Origin: Devosia yakushimensis
Lineage (GTDB): Bacteria > Pseudomonadota > Alphaproteobacteria > Rhizobiales > Devosiaceae
DNA: 64,000 nucleotides
Reading direction: 5' to 3'
NCBI RefSeq assembly: GCF_030159855.1
Contig: NZ_BSNG01000001.1
Span: forward strand, 2,046,001 to 2,110,000
The notes below the pieces were generated by a model. The model was not told where the DNA came from and made no database searches. It saw nothing but the letters and a program-made list of their open reading frames with translations. Position 1 is the stretch's first letter. Each line of letters opens with the position of its first letter. The position numbers and the translations under genes were made by a program. Shown in pieces: positions 18,204 through 26,143 of this stretch.

Positions 18204-19604
18204 ATGCCCGTCCTTCGCGTTACCCCGCTCATCCTGGCGGTCGCCCTGTTCATGGAACAGATGGACTCGACCGTCATCGCAACGTCGCTGCCTGCGATTG
18301 CCGCCGATATCGGTACCGAACCGATTTCGCTCAAGCTGGCACTCACCTCCTATTTCGTGGCGCTGGCCATCTTCATCCCGATCAGCGGGTGGATGGCGGA
18401 CCGATTCGGCGCCAAGAATATTTTCCGGCTGGCCATTTTCGTCTTCATGCTGGGGTCGCTCGCCTGCTCCTTCTCGTTCTCGCTCGAGACCTTCGTGGTG
18501 TCGCGGTTCTTCCAGGGCATAGGCTCGTCGATGATGACGCCGGTGGGGCGCCTGCTGCTGGTGCGCTCGACGCCGCGCAACGAGCTGGTCAATGCCATGG
18601 CCTGGCTCACCGTGCCTGCCCTGCTGGGGCCGGTGACGGGGCCGCTGATCGGCGGGTTCCTCACCACCTATCTCAGCTGGCACTGGATTTTCTGGGTCAA
18701 TATTCCCATCGGCATTGCCGGCATTATCCTGGCCGGGATTTTTCTCAAGGTGCCCAATGGGCGCAATCCGCGGCCCATCGATTTCGTGGGCTTCGTGCTG
18801 GCCAGCATTGCCTTTGCCGGCACCGTCTTCGGGCTCTCGGTCGTCAGCCTGCCGGCCCTGCCGCTGATCTATGGCTATCTGACCCTGGCCGTTGGCGTGA
18901 CTTCGGGCATTCTCTATCTGCTGCATGCCAAGCGCACCGAGTTTCCGCTGCTCGACCCGGCCTTGCTGCGGCACAAGCTGTTTCGCAGCTCGATCACCGC
19001 GGGTTCGATGTTCCGCATCGGCGTGGGCGCGGTGCCTTTCCTCCTGCCGCTGATGTTGCAGCTCGGTTTTGGGCTGAACCCTTTCCAGTCGGGGGCCATC
19101 ACCTTCGTCTCGGCCATCGGCGCCATTGCCAGCAAGTTCATTGCCGAGCGCGTCTATAAGCGTTTCGGTTTCCCCCGTGCCCTGGGCTGGGCCTCGCTAT
19201 TGGGCGGGCTGTTGATCGCCGCCCAGGGGCTATTCACCCCCGATACCTGGGTGCCGGTGGTGATGGGCGTCTTGCTGCTGGGCGGCGTGCTGCGCTCGGT
19301 GTTTTTCACCGGCAGCAATGCGCTGGGCTATGCCGATATCAGCGATGACGAAGCCAGCCAGGCCACGGCCATTGTCGCGGTGGCGCAGCAATTGAGCGTG
19401 GCCTTCGGCGTGGCGGTGGCCGGCGGGTTGCTTGAGCTGAGCACAAGGCTGCACGGCCACACGCTGTCGCTGGTCGATTTCCAGATCGCGTTTTTCGTGG
19501 TGGGCATAGCCAGCGCGCTTGCCAGCATTGTTTATTTCAGGCTGCCGCCCGATGCAGGCAGCAATGTTTCAGGCCATGGGGCTATCGCCGCCAGCAAGGA
19601 GTAG
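18204..19604 (+). CDS. MFS transporter, DHA2-like (first of a tandem pair)
   Basis: This 466-residue protein has 12-14 hydrophobic segments and the drug:H+ antiporter marker LFMEQMDSTVIATSLPAIAADI in helix 1, followed by a motif A-type loop WMADRFGAKNIF and a motif C-like stretch (LLGPVTGPLIGGFL). These place it among EmrB/QacA-like exporters. The substrate cannot be predicted. The following gene is a close paralogue on the same strand 27 bp downstream, so the two probably form an operon that arose by duplication. Confidence 0.88.
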   Translation: MPVLRVTPLILAVALFMEQMDSTVIATSLPAIAADIGTEPISLKLALTSYFVALAIFIPISGWMADRFGAKNIFRLAIFVFMLGSLACSFSFSLETFVVSRFFQGIGSSMMTPVGRLLLVRSTPRNELVNAMAWLTVPALLGPVTGPLIGGFLTTYLSWHWIFWVNIPIGIAGIILAGIFLKVPNGRNPRPIDFVGFVLASIAFAGTVFGLSVVSLPALPLIYGYLTLAVGVTSGILYLLHAKRTEFPLLDPALLRHKLFRSSITAGSMFRIGVGAVPFLLPLMLQLGFGLNPFQSGAITFVSAIGAIASKFIAERVYKRFGFPRALGWASLLGGLLIAAQGLFTPDTWVPVVMGVLLLGGVLRSVFFTGSNALGYADISDDEASQATAIVAVAQQLSVAFGVAVAGGLLELSTRLHGHTLSLVDFQIAFFVVGIASALASIVYFRLPPDAGSNVSGHGAIAASKE

Positions 19605-19622
19605 CCGGGCGTTTGGCCCGGC
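19604..19622 (+). other. Hairpin between the two MFS genes
   Basis: GCCGGGC, loop GTTTG, GCCCGGC is a perfect seven-base stem starting at the last base of the first MFS stop codon and ending ten bases before the second start. No T-run follows. It may modulate translation or mRNA stability of the downstream paralogue. Confidence 0.5.
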
Positions 19623-19631
19623 GGTCAACAA

Positions 19632-21017
19632 TTGTCGCGCATTACACCGCTCATCCTCGCCACCGCGCTGTTCATGGAGAACATGGATTCGACTGTCATT
19701 GCCACATCCCTGGCGGCGATTGCCGCCGATATCGGCACTGATCCGATTTCGCTCAAGCTGGCGCTGACGGCCTATCTGGTGGCGCTGGCCATTTTCATTC
19801 CGATTTCGAGCTGGATGGCCGACCGCTTCGGGGCACGCAATGTGTTCCGCATTGCCATGCTGGTTTTCATGGTCGGCTCGGTGGCCTGCGCCTTTTCGAG
19901 TTCCCTCACCGCCTTTGTCGGGGCGCGGTTCGTGCAGGGCATGGGCGGCGCCATGATGGGACCGGTGGCCCGGCTGGTGCTGGTGCGGGCAACTCCGCGG
20001 CATCAATTGGTCGACGCCATGGCCTGGCTGACCATTCCGGCGCTGATCGGCCCCATTGTCGGGCCGCCCTTTGGCGGTTTTCTCACCACCTATTTCTCCT
20101 GGCACTGGATTTTCATCATCAATGTGCCGATCGGCATTATGGGCATGATCCTGGTGGGGCTGGTGCTGCCCAATGAGCAGCGCAATGCGCCACGCCGGAT
20201 CGATGGGAAAGGCTTCGTGCTGGCGGGCTCGGCCTTCGCCCTTTTCGCCTTTGGCTGTTCGGTGGTGAGCCTGCCTGCCCTGCCGCCCATCTATGGCGCA
20301 ATCGCCGCGGCCGCCGGGATCGGGCTGGGCCTGGTCTATGCCCGGCATGCGCTGAAGACGGAGTTCCCGCTGCTTGACCTGCGCCTATTGGCCTTTCCCA
20401 ATTTCCGGGTCGCCGTAGTGGCCGGAACCTTCTTCCGGCTCGGCCAGGGCGCAACCCCGTTTCTTTTCCCGCTGATGCTGCAGCTCAATTTCGGCATGAC
20501 GCCGTTCGAATCCGGCATGGTGACCTTTGCCGGGGCGATCGGCGCGCTGGCCGCCAAATTCGTCGCCAACTGGATTTTCGCCCGCTTCGGCTTCAAATAT
20601 CCGCTCGTCGCCTCCACGGCGATTTCGACGCTGGGGATCCTGGCCATGGGTTTCTACCAGCCCGATACCTGGATTCCGCTGATCCTGGCGATCCTGGTCT
20701 TTGTGGGCTTCTGGCAATCGACATTCTGGACCGGCTCCAATGCCTTCGTCTTCGCCGATATCGAAGACAAGGATGCCGGCCAGGCCAATGTGATCAGCCA
20801 GGTCTGGGGCCAGCTCATGTTTGCGATGGGCGTGGCTCTGGGCGGCGGCATGCTGGAGCTGGCGCATAAGCTGCGCGGTGGGGGCGAGCTGGCGCTATCG
20901 GATTTCCACGTCGCCTTCTATGTGGTGGCGGCCGTATGCGGCGTCTCCACCCTGCTGTTCCTGCGCCTGCCCAAGAATGCGGGCCACCAATTGCTGGGCA
21001 GCGCGCATCTGCATTGA
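19632..21017 (+). CDS. MFS transporter, DHA2-like (second of a tandem pair)
   Basis: The 461-residue paralogue opens SRITPLILATALFMENMDST and keeps the same helix 1 marker, the WMADRFGARNVF loop and the LIGPIVGPPFGGFL segment as its neighbour. Identity is high in the first 250 residues and lower towards the end. The start is TTG at 19632, with no strong ribosome site and a hairpin just upstream, so expression may depend on coupling to the first gene. The substrate is unknown. Confidence 0.87.
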   Translation: MSRITPLILATALFMENMDSTVIATSLAAIAADIGTDPISLKLALTAYLVALAIFIPISSWMADRFGARNVFRIAMLVFMVGSVACAFSSSLTAFVGARFVQGMGGAMMGPVARLVLVRATPRHQLVDAMAWLTIPALIGPIVGPPFGGFLTTYFSWHWIFIINVPIGIMGMILVGLVLPNEQRNAPRRIDGKGFVLAGSAFALFAFGCSVVSLPALPPIYGAIAAAAGIGLGLVYARHALKTEFPLLDLRLLAFPNFRVAVVAGTFFRLGQGATPFLFPLMLQLNFGMTPFESGMVTFAGAIGALAAKFVANWIFARFGFKYPLVASTAISTLGILAMGFYQPDTWIPLILAILVFVGFWQSTFWTGSNAFVFADIEDKDAGQANVISQVWGQLMFAMGVALGGGMLELAHKLRGGGELALSDFHVAFYVVAAVCGVSTLLFLRLPKNAGHQLLGSAHLH

Positions 21018-21024
21018 ACCCCGG

Positions 21025-21741
21025 CTAAAGCAGAAGCCAGGCAAAGGCCCGCCGCAGGAATGCCTGCCCATTGCTGGTCACCGGCCTTCCATGTGCCATG
21101 AGCACCTGCTCCACCGGCCAGTCCAGAATACGCGCGATCGCGGCTCTTGCTGCCTGACGGTCCCGGAAGGCCATGCGGAATTTTCGTGGGACAGTCGGCT
21201 CGGGCGCCAGCATCAGATCGAGCCGGGCGATGATCCGGCGCCAGCCGGAATACCAGTCTTTTGGCAGATTTTGCAGCAGATCGGTGAACAGCACCACGCC
21301 GCTGGCGCGGTGGAAGAACACCGCTTCGGTGAGCATGGCGTTACCGGTGACGACGACCTGATCGATCTCTCCTGCCCAAAGCCCGGCAGGCTCGTTGCCG
21401 ATTTCGCCATCCGGGTTCAGGTCTGGGCGCTTCGCCTGCAATTGGGGCAGCGCGAACAAGGCGGCAGCGGGATAGGCGGACTGCCATTCGGCGATGAATG
21501 TGTGGTGCAGCGTATTGGGCGCGATCAGCGCTACGACCGGGCCCAGATTGTCGATTGCCGCCTTGAGCTCGGCGGTCAGCTGGGTGGGTGAGCAAACCCA
21601 TACGCCGCCATGGGACAGGCGAATGGCGACCATGCGCGTCGGATAGTGGAAGCCCATGGCCCCCATGATTTCCGCGCCGTCATGAACCCAGATGCCGGAA
21701 CCAAAGGGCTTGAGCAAGGCAGGTTCTCCCGAGGCGGCCAT
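21025..21741 (-). CDS. DUF4336 domain-containing protein
   Basis: This 238-residue protein matches the DUF4336 pattern: an N-terminal IWVHDGAEIMGAMGFHYPTRM, the segment ALIAPNTLHHTFIAEWQSAYP near residue 70, and a C-terminal LMAHGRPVTSNG. The family has a metallo-beta-lactamase-like fold but lacks the full HxHxDH motif; function is unknown. It is convergent with the MFS pair and lies 45 bp after rlmE on the minus strand, so it may be the last gene of the ppx-rlmE unit. Confidence 0.75.
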   Translation of the reverse strand: MAASGEPALLKPFGSGIWVHDGAEIMGAMGFHYPTRMVAIRLSHGGVWVCSPTQLTAELKAAIDNLGPVVALIAPNTLHHTFIAEWQSAYPAAALFALPQLQAKRPDLNPDGEIGNEPAGLWAGEIDQVVVTGNAMLTEAVFFHRASGVVLFTDLLQNLPKDWYSGWRRIIARLDLMLAPEPTVPRKFRMAFRDRQAARAAIARILDWPVEQVLMAHGRPVTSNGQAFLRRAFAWLLL

Positions 21742-21785
21742 GAGACAAAGCCTAGCAGCCTATGGCCGCGGGGACAAATCGTCCC

Positions 21786-22517
21786 CTAGACCTCGGCGTC
21801 GTCCCCATCCTCATCCCGCCCCTTGAAGCCCTTGGCGATCAGATAGGCCTCGGCCGAATCCGAACGGCTGGCGGGCGGCTTGGCGTGCATGGTGGTTTTG
21901 AAATGGCGCTTGAGCATGTGCAGCAGCTCATGCTCGGTGCCGCCCTGGAACACCTTGGCAATGAACACGCCGCCCGGCGCCAGCACATCCAGCGCGAAAT
22001 CGGCAGCGATCTCAATGAGATGGATGATGCGGATATGGTCGGTGCCGCGGTGGCCCGTGGTCGGCCAGGCCATGTCGGACATGACGATATCGGCTTTCTT
22101 GCCGCCCATGGCCTCGATCAGCATGGCGGGCGCATCATCCTCGGTGAAATCCTTCTTGAGCAGGATGACGCCGGGAATGGGGTCCATTTCGAGATAATCG
22201 ATACCCACGATCAGCGGATTGGCATCGGTGGAGCCGGTGGCCTTGGCCGCCACCTGGCTCCAGCCGCCGGGCGCCGCGCCGAGGTCGACGACGCGCATGC
22301 CCTTGCGGAAAAGCTTATGCTTTTCGTCCATTTCCTTGATCTTGAAGGCGGCGCGCGAGCGATACCCCTCGGCGCGGGCGCGCGCCACATAGGGGTCGTT
22401 CAACTGGCGTTCGAGCCATTTGGTGGACGATACCTTGCGGCCCTTGGCCGATTTCACCCGGATCTTGAGATCCTTGTCGGATTTGCGGCCGCCCGTGCCG
22501 AGAGCCTTGTCAACCAT
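21786..22517 (-). CDS. rlmE: RlmE family 23S rRNA 2'-O-methyltransferase
   Basis: RlmE (FtsJ) methylates U2552 of 23S rRNA. The protein shows the SAM-binding VVDLGAAPGGWSQVA near residue 75 and the K-D-K-E tetrad: Lys in YRSRAAFKIKE, Asp in VMSDMAWPTTGH, Lys in FIAKVFQGG and Glu near the end (SAEAYLIAKG). ATG 22517 is chosen because GGAGGA lies six bases upstream; ATG 22523 is too close to it. An extended N-terminus rich in lysine is usual in alphaproteobacteria. It overlaps the end of ppx by eight bases. Confidence 0.92.
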   Translation of the reverse strand: MVDKALGTGGRKSDKDLKIRVKSAKGRKVSSTKWLERQLNDPYVARARAEGYRSRAAFKIKEMDEKHKLFRKGMRVVDLGAAPGGWSQVAAKATGSTDANPLIVGIDYLEMDPIPGVILLKKDFTEDDAPAMLIEAMGGKKADIVMSDMAWPTTGHRGTDHIRIIHLIEIAADFALDVLAPGGVFIAKVFQGGTEHELLHMLKRHFKTTMHAKPPASRSDSAEAYLIAKGFKGRDEDGDDAEV

Positions 22518-23694
22518 TGCCATTCCTCCGCGACGATGCGCGATTGCGGCTGCGATCGGCATCCATGAGCGAGATCAGAATGCCCTCGCGCAGGCCGCGG
22601 TCGGCCACGCGCACGCGTTCGGTGGGCCATTCGCGCCGGATGGCCTCGAAAATGGCGCAGCCGGGCAGCACCAGGTCGGCCCTGTCCTTGCCGATGCAGG
22701 GATGGGCGACGCGGCGCTCGAAGGGCATGCCGAGCAGCACCTTCATCGTGTCATCGACCTCGCCGCGCTTCATCCACAGGCCATCGACCTTCTGCCGCTC
22801 ATAGCGTTCAAGGCCCAGATGGAGCCCGGCCAGCGTCGTCACCGTGCCCGAAGTGCCGATCAGATGCACAGGATGGGTGCCGATCATCTGGCGCAGCTTT
22901 TCGCGACCGCGAAACTGGCGCAAATGCTCGGACACGTGGTTGACCATGGCCTCGAAGATCTCGGCCGTTACATCGACGCCGCCGAATTTTTCGGCAATGG
23001 AGACCACCCCGACAGGCAGCGATTGCCAGGAGCGAATCGAGGCCGACATGCGGCCCTGCGATTTCGGCCTGCCGCCGCGAAAATCGAGCCAGGCCAGTTC
23101 GGAGGAACCACCGCCGATATCGAACATCAGCGCGCCCTGCGCCGTGCCTTCGATGAGGTCGGCGCAGCCGGTCACCGCCAGTTCGGCCTCGGTACGGCGG
23201 TCGACGATTTCGAGGTCGAGCCCCAATTCGTCCTTCACCCGCGCGAGGAAAGCGGGGCCATTTTCGGCGGCGCGGCAGGCTTCGGTGGCGATCAGCCGCA
23301 TGCGAGCGGGCTGGTGCTCGCGCAGCTTGTTGCGGCATTGGCGCAGCGCTTCCATGGTGCGTTCCATGGCCGCATCGGACAGGCGCCCGGTGACCGAAAC
23401 GCCCTCGCCCAGCCGCACGATGCGGGTAAAGCCATCGAGCACGCGAAAGCCATGATCATGCGGGCGGGCAATCAGCAGGCGGCAATTATTAGTGCCGAGA
23501 TCGAGCGCGGCATAGATGGGGCCGCGGTGCTTGCGGGACGGATTTGGGGCGGGCTTTGTCCGCTGGTCCGCTCCGGGCCCTGGGGGCGCCGCCCCCCCTG
23601 CCCTTCCCGTCGGCGCAGGGCCGGACGGGGCTCGGACTGCCACCTGTTCGTCCAGCGACGAAACCGTGGCAACGGACCGATCAGCATCGGTCAC
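22510..23694 (-). CDS. ppx: Ppx/GppA exopolyphosphatase family protein
   Basis: The protein belongs to the ASKHA-fold Ppx/GppA phosphatases, which degrade polyphosphate or pppGpp. After a Pro/Ala-rich N-terminal extension of about 50 residues, the phosphate loop IYAALDLGTNNCRLLIA appears, then the catalytic Glu region (LIATEACRAAENG) and the second loop LMFDIGGGSSELAW. The start is GTG at 23694 with AGGAG seven bases upstream. It is short (394 residues) and lacks the C-terminal HD-type domain of E. coli Ppx. It pairs with rlmE, a common alphaproteobacterial arrangement. Confidence 0.88.
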   Translation of the reverse strand: MTDADRSVATVSSLDEQVAVRAPSGPAPTGRAGGAAPPGPGADQRTKPAPNPSRKHRGPIYAALDLGTNNCRLLIARPHDHGFRVLDGFTRIVRLGEGVSVTGRLSDAAMERTMEALRQCRNKLREHQPARMRLIATEACRAAENGPAFLARVKDELGLDLEIVDRRTEAELAVTGCADLIEGTAQGALMFDIGGGSSELAWLDFRGGRPKSQGRMSASIRSWQSLPVGVVSIAEKFGGVDVTAEIFEAMVNHVSEHLRQFRGREKLRQMIGTHPVHLIGTSGTVTTLAGLHLGLERYERQKVDGLWMKRGEVDDTMKVLLGMPFERRVAHPCIGKDRADLVLPGCAIFEAIRREWPTERVRVADRGLREGILISLMDADRSRNRASSRRNGNG

Positions 23695-23840
23695 TATGGT
23701 CTCCTAGCGTGCGCGGTCGCGGAACCGGACTGGCCGATCGCGCCCGAACGCACTGTCATTGCGTGTCACCGATGACGGTAGAGCAAGGGGGGCACAAGCG
23801 CAATCCAAACGATAGCAGGGCAAAGACCCATTACAGGCGC

Positions 23841-23869
23841 TTGCAATCTCCCTCACCATTGTCTATGCA
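23841..23869 (+). promoter_or_regulatory. Candidate sigma-70 promoter of tRNA-Gln
   Basis: TTGCAA at 23841-23846 and TATGCA at 23864-23869 are separated by 17 bases, the best -35/-10 pair upstream of the tRNA. Transcription would start near 23876, about 55 bases before the mature 5' end. Confidence 0.5.
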
Positions 23870-23930
23870 GACCCCGCGCCGACGAGATGGCCCGCCCACC
23901 GCCCGCGCTTACCGGCCTTCCGGCTCATGC

Positions 23931-24004
23931 TGGGGAATAGTTCAACGGTAGAACAGCGGACTCTGACTCCGTCAATCTTGGTTCGAATCCAGGTTCCCCA
24001 GCCA
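23931..24004 (+). tRNA. tRNA-Gln (anticodon CTG)
   Basis: A complete cloverleaf of 74 bases with encoded CCA. The acceptor TGGGGAA pairs with TTCCCCA; the D arm is GTTC-AACGGTA-GAAC; the anticodon stem GCGGA/TCCGT encloses loop CTCTGAC with anticodon CTG; the T arm is CTTGG-TTCGAAT-CCAGG. The last 21 bases are the integration target of the adjacent island, so integration leaves the tRNA intact. Confidence 0.97.
23984..24004 (+). other. attL: 21-bp att core inside the tRNA 3' end
   Basis: The 21 bases ending CCAGGTTCCCCAGCCA, covering the T arm and acceptor end, are repeated exactly at 39046-39066. The last 18 bases are repeated again at 40247-40264. This is the usual attachment site of tRNA-directed tyrosine integrases. 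Confidence 0.92.
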
Positions 24005-24081
24005 CACTCTCAGCAAAACTCCAGGTTTTCCGCAGGTTTCAGCCAGCTCTAGCCGGCCAAATCGTGGGTTTTCCCACCGTT

Positions 24082-24102
24082 TTGGCCACCAGATTGGCCA
24101 CC
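24082..24102. repeat. Putative integrase arm-site repeats (left)
   Basis: TTGGCCACC occurs at 24082-24090 and 24094-24102, a 12-base period, about 80 bases inside attL. The same nine bases recur at 38958-38966 near attR, followed by a degenerate TGGTCC. Paired short direct repeats near both ends are typical of arm-type integrase binding sites. Confidence 0.55.
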
Positions 24103-24179
24103 GGACTCGTCTGCACGGCTGCGAAACGCGTCCGAATCTGGACGCTACCGCTTCGCACCCGCTACGCAGCGAACCGGTC

Positions 24180-26078
24180 ATGACGGAGACAGTCATGGCT
24201 ACGGATAGCTTCCTGCGCCTCAAGGGGCGCACCACCTACTTCCGACGCAAGATTCCTAGCGAGTTGATGAGTCGACTTGCGTCAACCGAAATCTGCTTCA
24301 GACTGGGTGTTATCGACAGGGATTCGGCAGTGCAGCTCGGGCGGCGCCTGGCCGTTGCGGTCGATGCGTTTTATGTATCTGCGCGTAGGGACAAGATGTT
24401 GTCATCACCTGACCTGACTGCACTGCTGGGAGCCGCACTGGCGGACTGGCGCGCCACTGTGCAGCCAATTCCCGTGCCGCTGGTGTCGACCCGCGAACAG
24501 GCCAAAACCATGGCTTCTCTCGCCGATGGTCTGTTGCGCCAGCAAGGTGACGGCTTTCCGGTTGTTGATGACGACTTCATTGCCCAGAAGCTCGCCGCCG
24601 CCGGCATCGCGGCACCGCAAGACCCGGTCACGTTGCGGCTCGCTGGTAACGTGCTGACGGCCGGCATGGCAGCACACTTCCTCGACACGGCAGTAGCACT
24701 GGCCCGACAGAATGGCGACGACCGTGGCTTCCGCAAGCTGCCCGCCCAACAATGGGAAGACCGCGCGGAGCGGCTTCTAGCGCCCTACCGCGATGCGGAT
24801 GATCCGGCCAAGTCAGATGAGCGTCCGCCTGCCCGCCCGGCACCGGCCGTGCATGCGCCTGCGGCAATGCCGGTCGTTCAATCCTCGGCTCCCCCCAGCA
24901 CCGTCTCGACCAAGTTCGACCGAGAGGCAGGCGCGACCTTTTCGACGCAAGCCCCTTACGTTGTGGGTGAGCGCGTAAAGGCGAAACAGGTCGGGCCAGA
25001 TGCCGTGACCAACCTCGGCCCCTCCTTGCGGCTATGGCTGCAAATCTGTGGCGACGTGGACATCCGTGCCTATTCACCTCAGCACATGTCAGAATATCGC
25101 AGCATGCTGATCGACATTCCCAAGGTCTATTGGCGGTCTAAGGCTGAGCAGGAAAAGACCATTTTGCAGGTAATCGTCGAGGCGGCCGCCGAGGGGCAGG
25201 ACTATGTGCGAGTGTCGCCGAAAACGGTGAATAAGCACATCTCCAACATGAACAGCGTCTTCGAGGCGGCAAAGACTATCGGGGTGATTGACCGGTCTTT
25301 GCCAAGCTATGCCGAAGGCCTCTATCTGGAAACCGGCAGTGAAGTCAGCGGTCTGGAGGAGCACGAGGAGAGACCCGGATATACCCGCGACCAAGTCGAG
25401 CTCTTTTTCAGCCATCCGGTCTATACGGGCCGGAAGCGCGTCTACTTTTACAATGATCCTGGGCAGGTCATCGTCAGAGATGCCCTCTATTGGCTTCCCC
25501 TTTTGGCGGCCTATGAGCTGATGCGGCGCGAAGAAATCTGCCAGCTTAAGGTCAAGCATGTTCGCGAGGAGCAAGGCATCTGGTTCTTCGACCTGATGCA
25601 CCGCGAGGTCAAGGTTAAGCGTGGCTCCTCCAGGCGTCGGGTGCCGCTGCACGATGCGATCATCCAGCTGGGGTTTCTAAAAGAAGTCGTCTTGGGTCGC
25701 GATCCGGATGAACTATTGTTTCCGGAGCTGTCACCCAGTGCCAAGGGCTCGTTCAGCGATGCTGTCGGCAAACGCGTCGGCCGAATGGTGGACTCCCTGG
25801 GCATCAAGCTGGTCCGCGTCGACGCTTCAGAGGCGGATGGCGCGCTTCATCCATTCCGCCATCATGGCATTACGCAGCTCGAAAACGCCCATGACGTCAA
25901 AGGCGGGATCATCGACGCCCTTTCTGGCCACTCTTCAAAGGACCGCAAGAGCGAGAGACGAAGATACACCGACGAGATTTATCTCAAGGTACTGCGCGAT
26001 ACGATCAACATGCTGGACATACCAGTTGATGTAGACGACCTAAATCGCAAATGGAATGAAGTAGCATTCGACGAATAG
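24180..26078 (+). CDS. int: Tyrosine-type site-specific integrase
   Basis: This 632-residue recombinase catalyses integration at the adjacent tRNA. The N-terminus FLRLKGRTTYFRRKIPSELM is the DUF6538-like DNA-binding start of many island integrases. A SAM-like core-binding region covers about 265-385. The catalytic residues are Arg450 (ELMRREEIC), His557-x-x-Arg560 (HPFRHHGI), His584 (LSGHSSK) and Tyr596 (RRRYTDE). A Pro/Ala-rich linker lies near 205-245. It starts 176 bp from the tRNA and reads away from it. All catalytic residues are present, so it looks functional. Confidence 0.93.
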   Translation: MTETVMATDSFLRLKGRTTYFRRKIPSELMSRLASTEICFRLGVIDRDSAVQLGRRLAVAVDAFYVSARRDKMLSSPDLTALLGAALADWRATVQPIPVPLVSTREQAKTMASLADGLLRQQGDGFPVVDDDFIAQKLAAAGIAAPQDPVTLRLAGNVLTAGMAAHFLDTAVALARQNGDDRGFRKLPAQQWEDRAERLLAPYRDADDPAKSDERPPARPAPAVHAPAAMPVVQSSAPPSTVSTKFDREAGATFSTQAPYVVGERVKAKQVGPDAVTNLGPSLRLWLQICGDVDIRAYSPQHMSEYRSMLIDIPKVYWRSKAEQEKTILQVIVEAAAEGQDYVRVSPKTVNKHISNMNSVFEAAKTIGVIDRSLPSYAEGLYLETGSEVSGLEEHEERPGYTRDQVELFFSHPVYTGRKRVYFYNDPGQVIVRDALYWLPLLAAYELMRREEICQLKVKHVREEQGIWFFDLMHREVKVKRGSSRRRVPLHDAIIQLGFLKEVVLGRDPDELLFPELSPSAKGSFSDAVGKRVGRMVDSLGIKLVRVDASEADGALHPFRHHGITQLENAHDVKGGIIDALSGHSSKDRKSERRRYTDEIYLKVLRDTINMLDIPVDVDDLNRKWNEVAFDE

Positions 26079-26143
26079 AAAATACCGCCAGTATTTGCCT
26101 GCGTGGTGCCATATAACTTAGCCGGTGCTGAGATAGATTGCCA

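Noticed and set aside
24064..24077. GTGGG-TTTT-CCCAC hairpin after tRNA-Gln as a terminator
   Set aside because: The five-base stem lacks a following T-run and lies inside the island, not in the original tRNA context.
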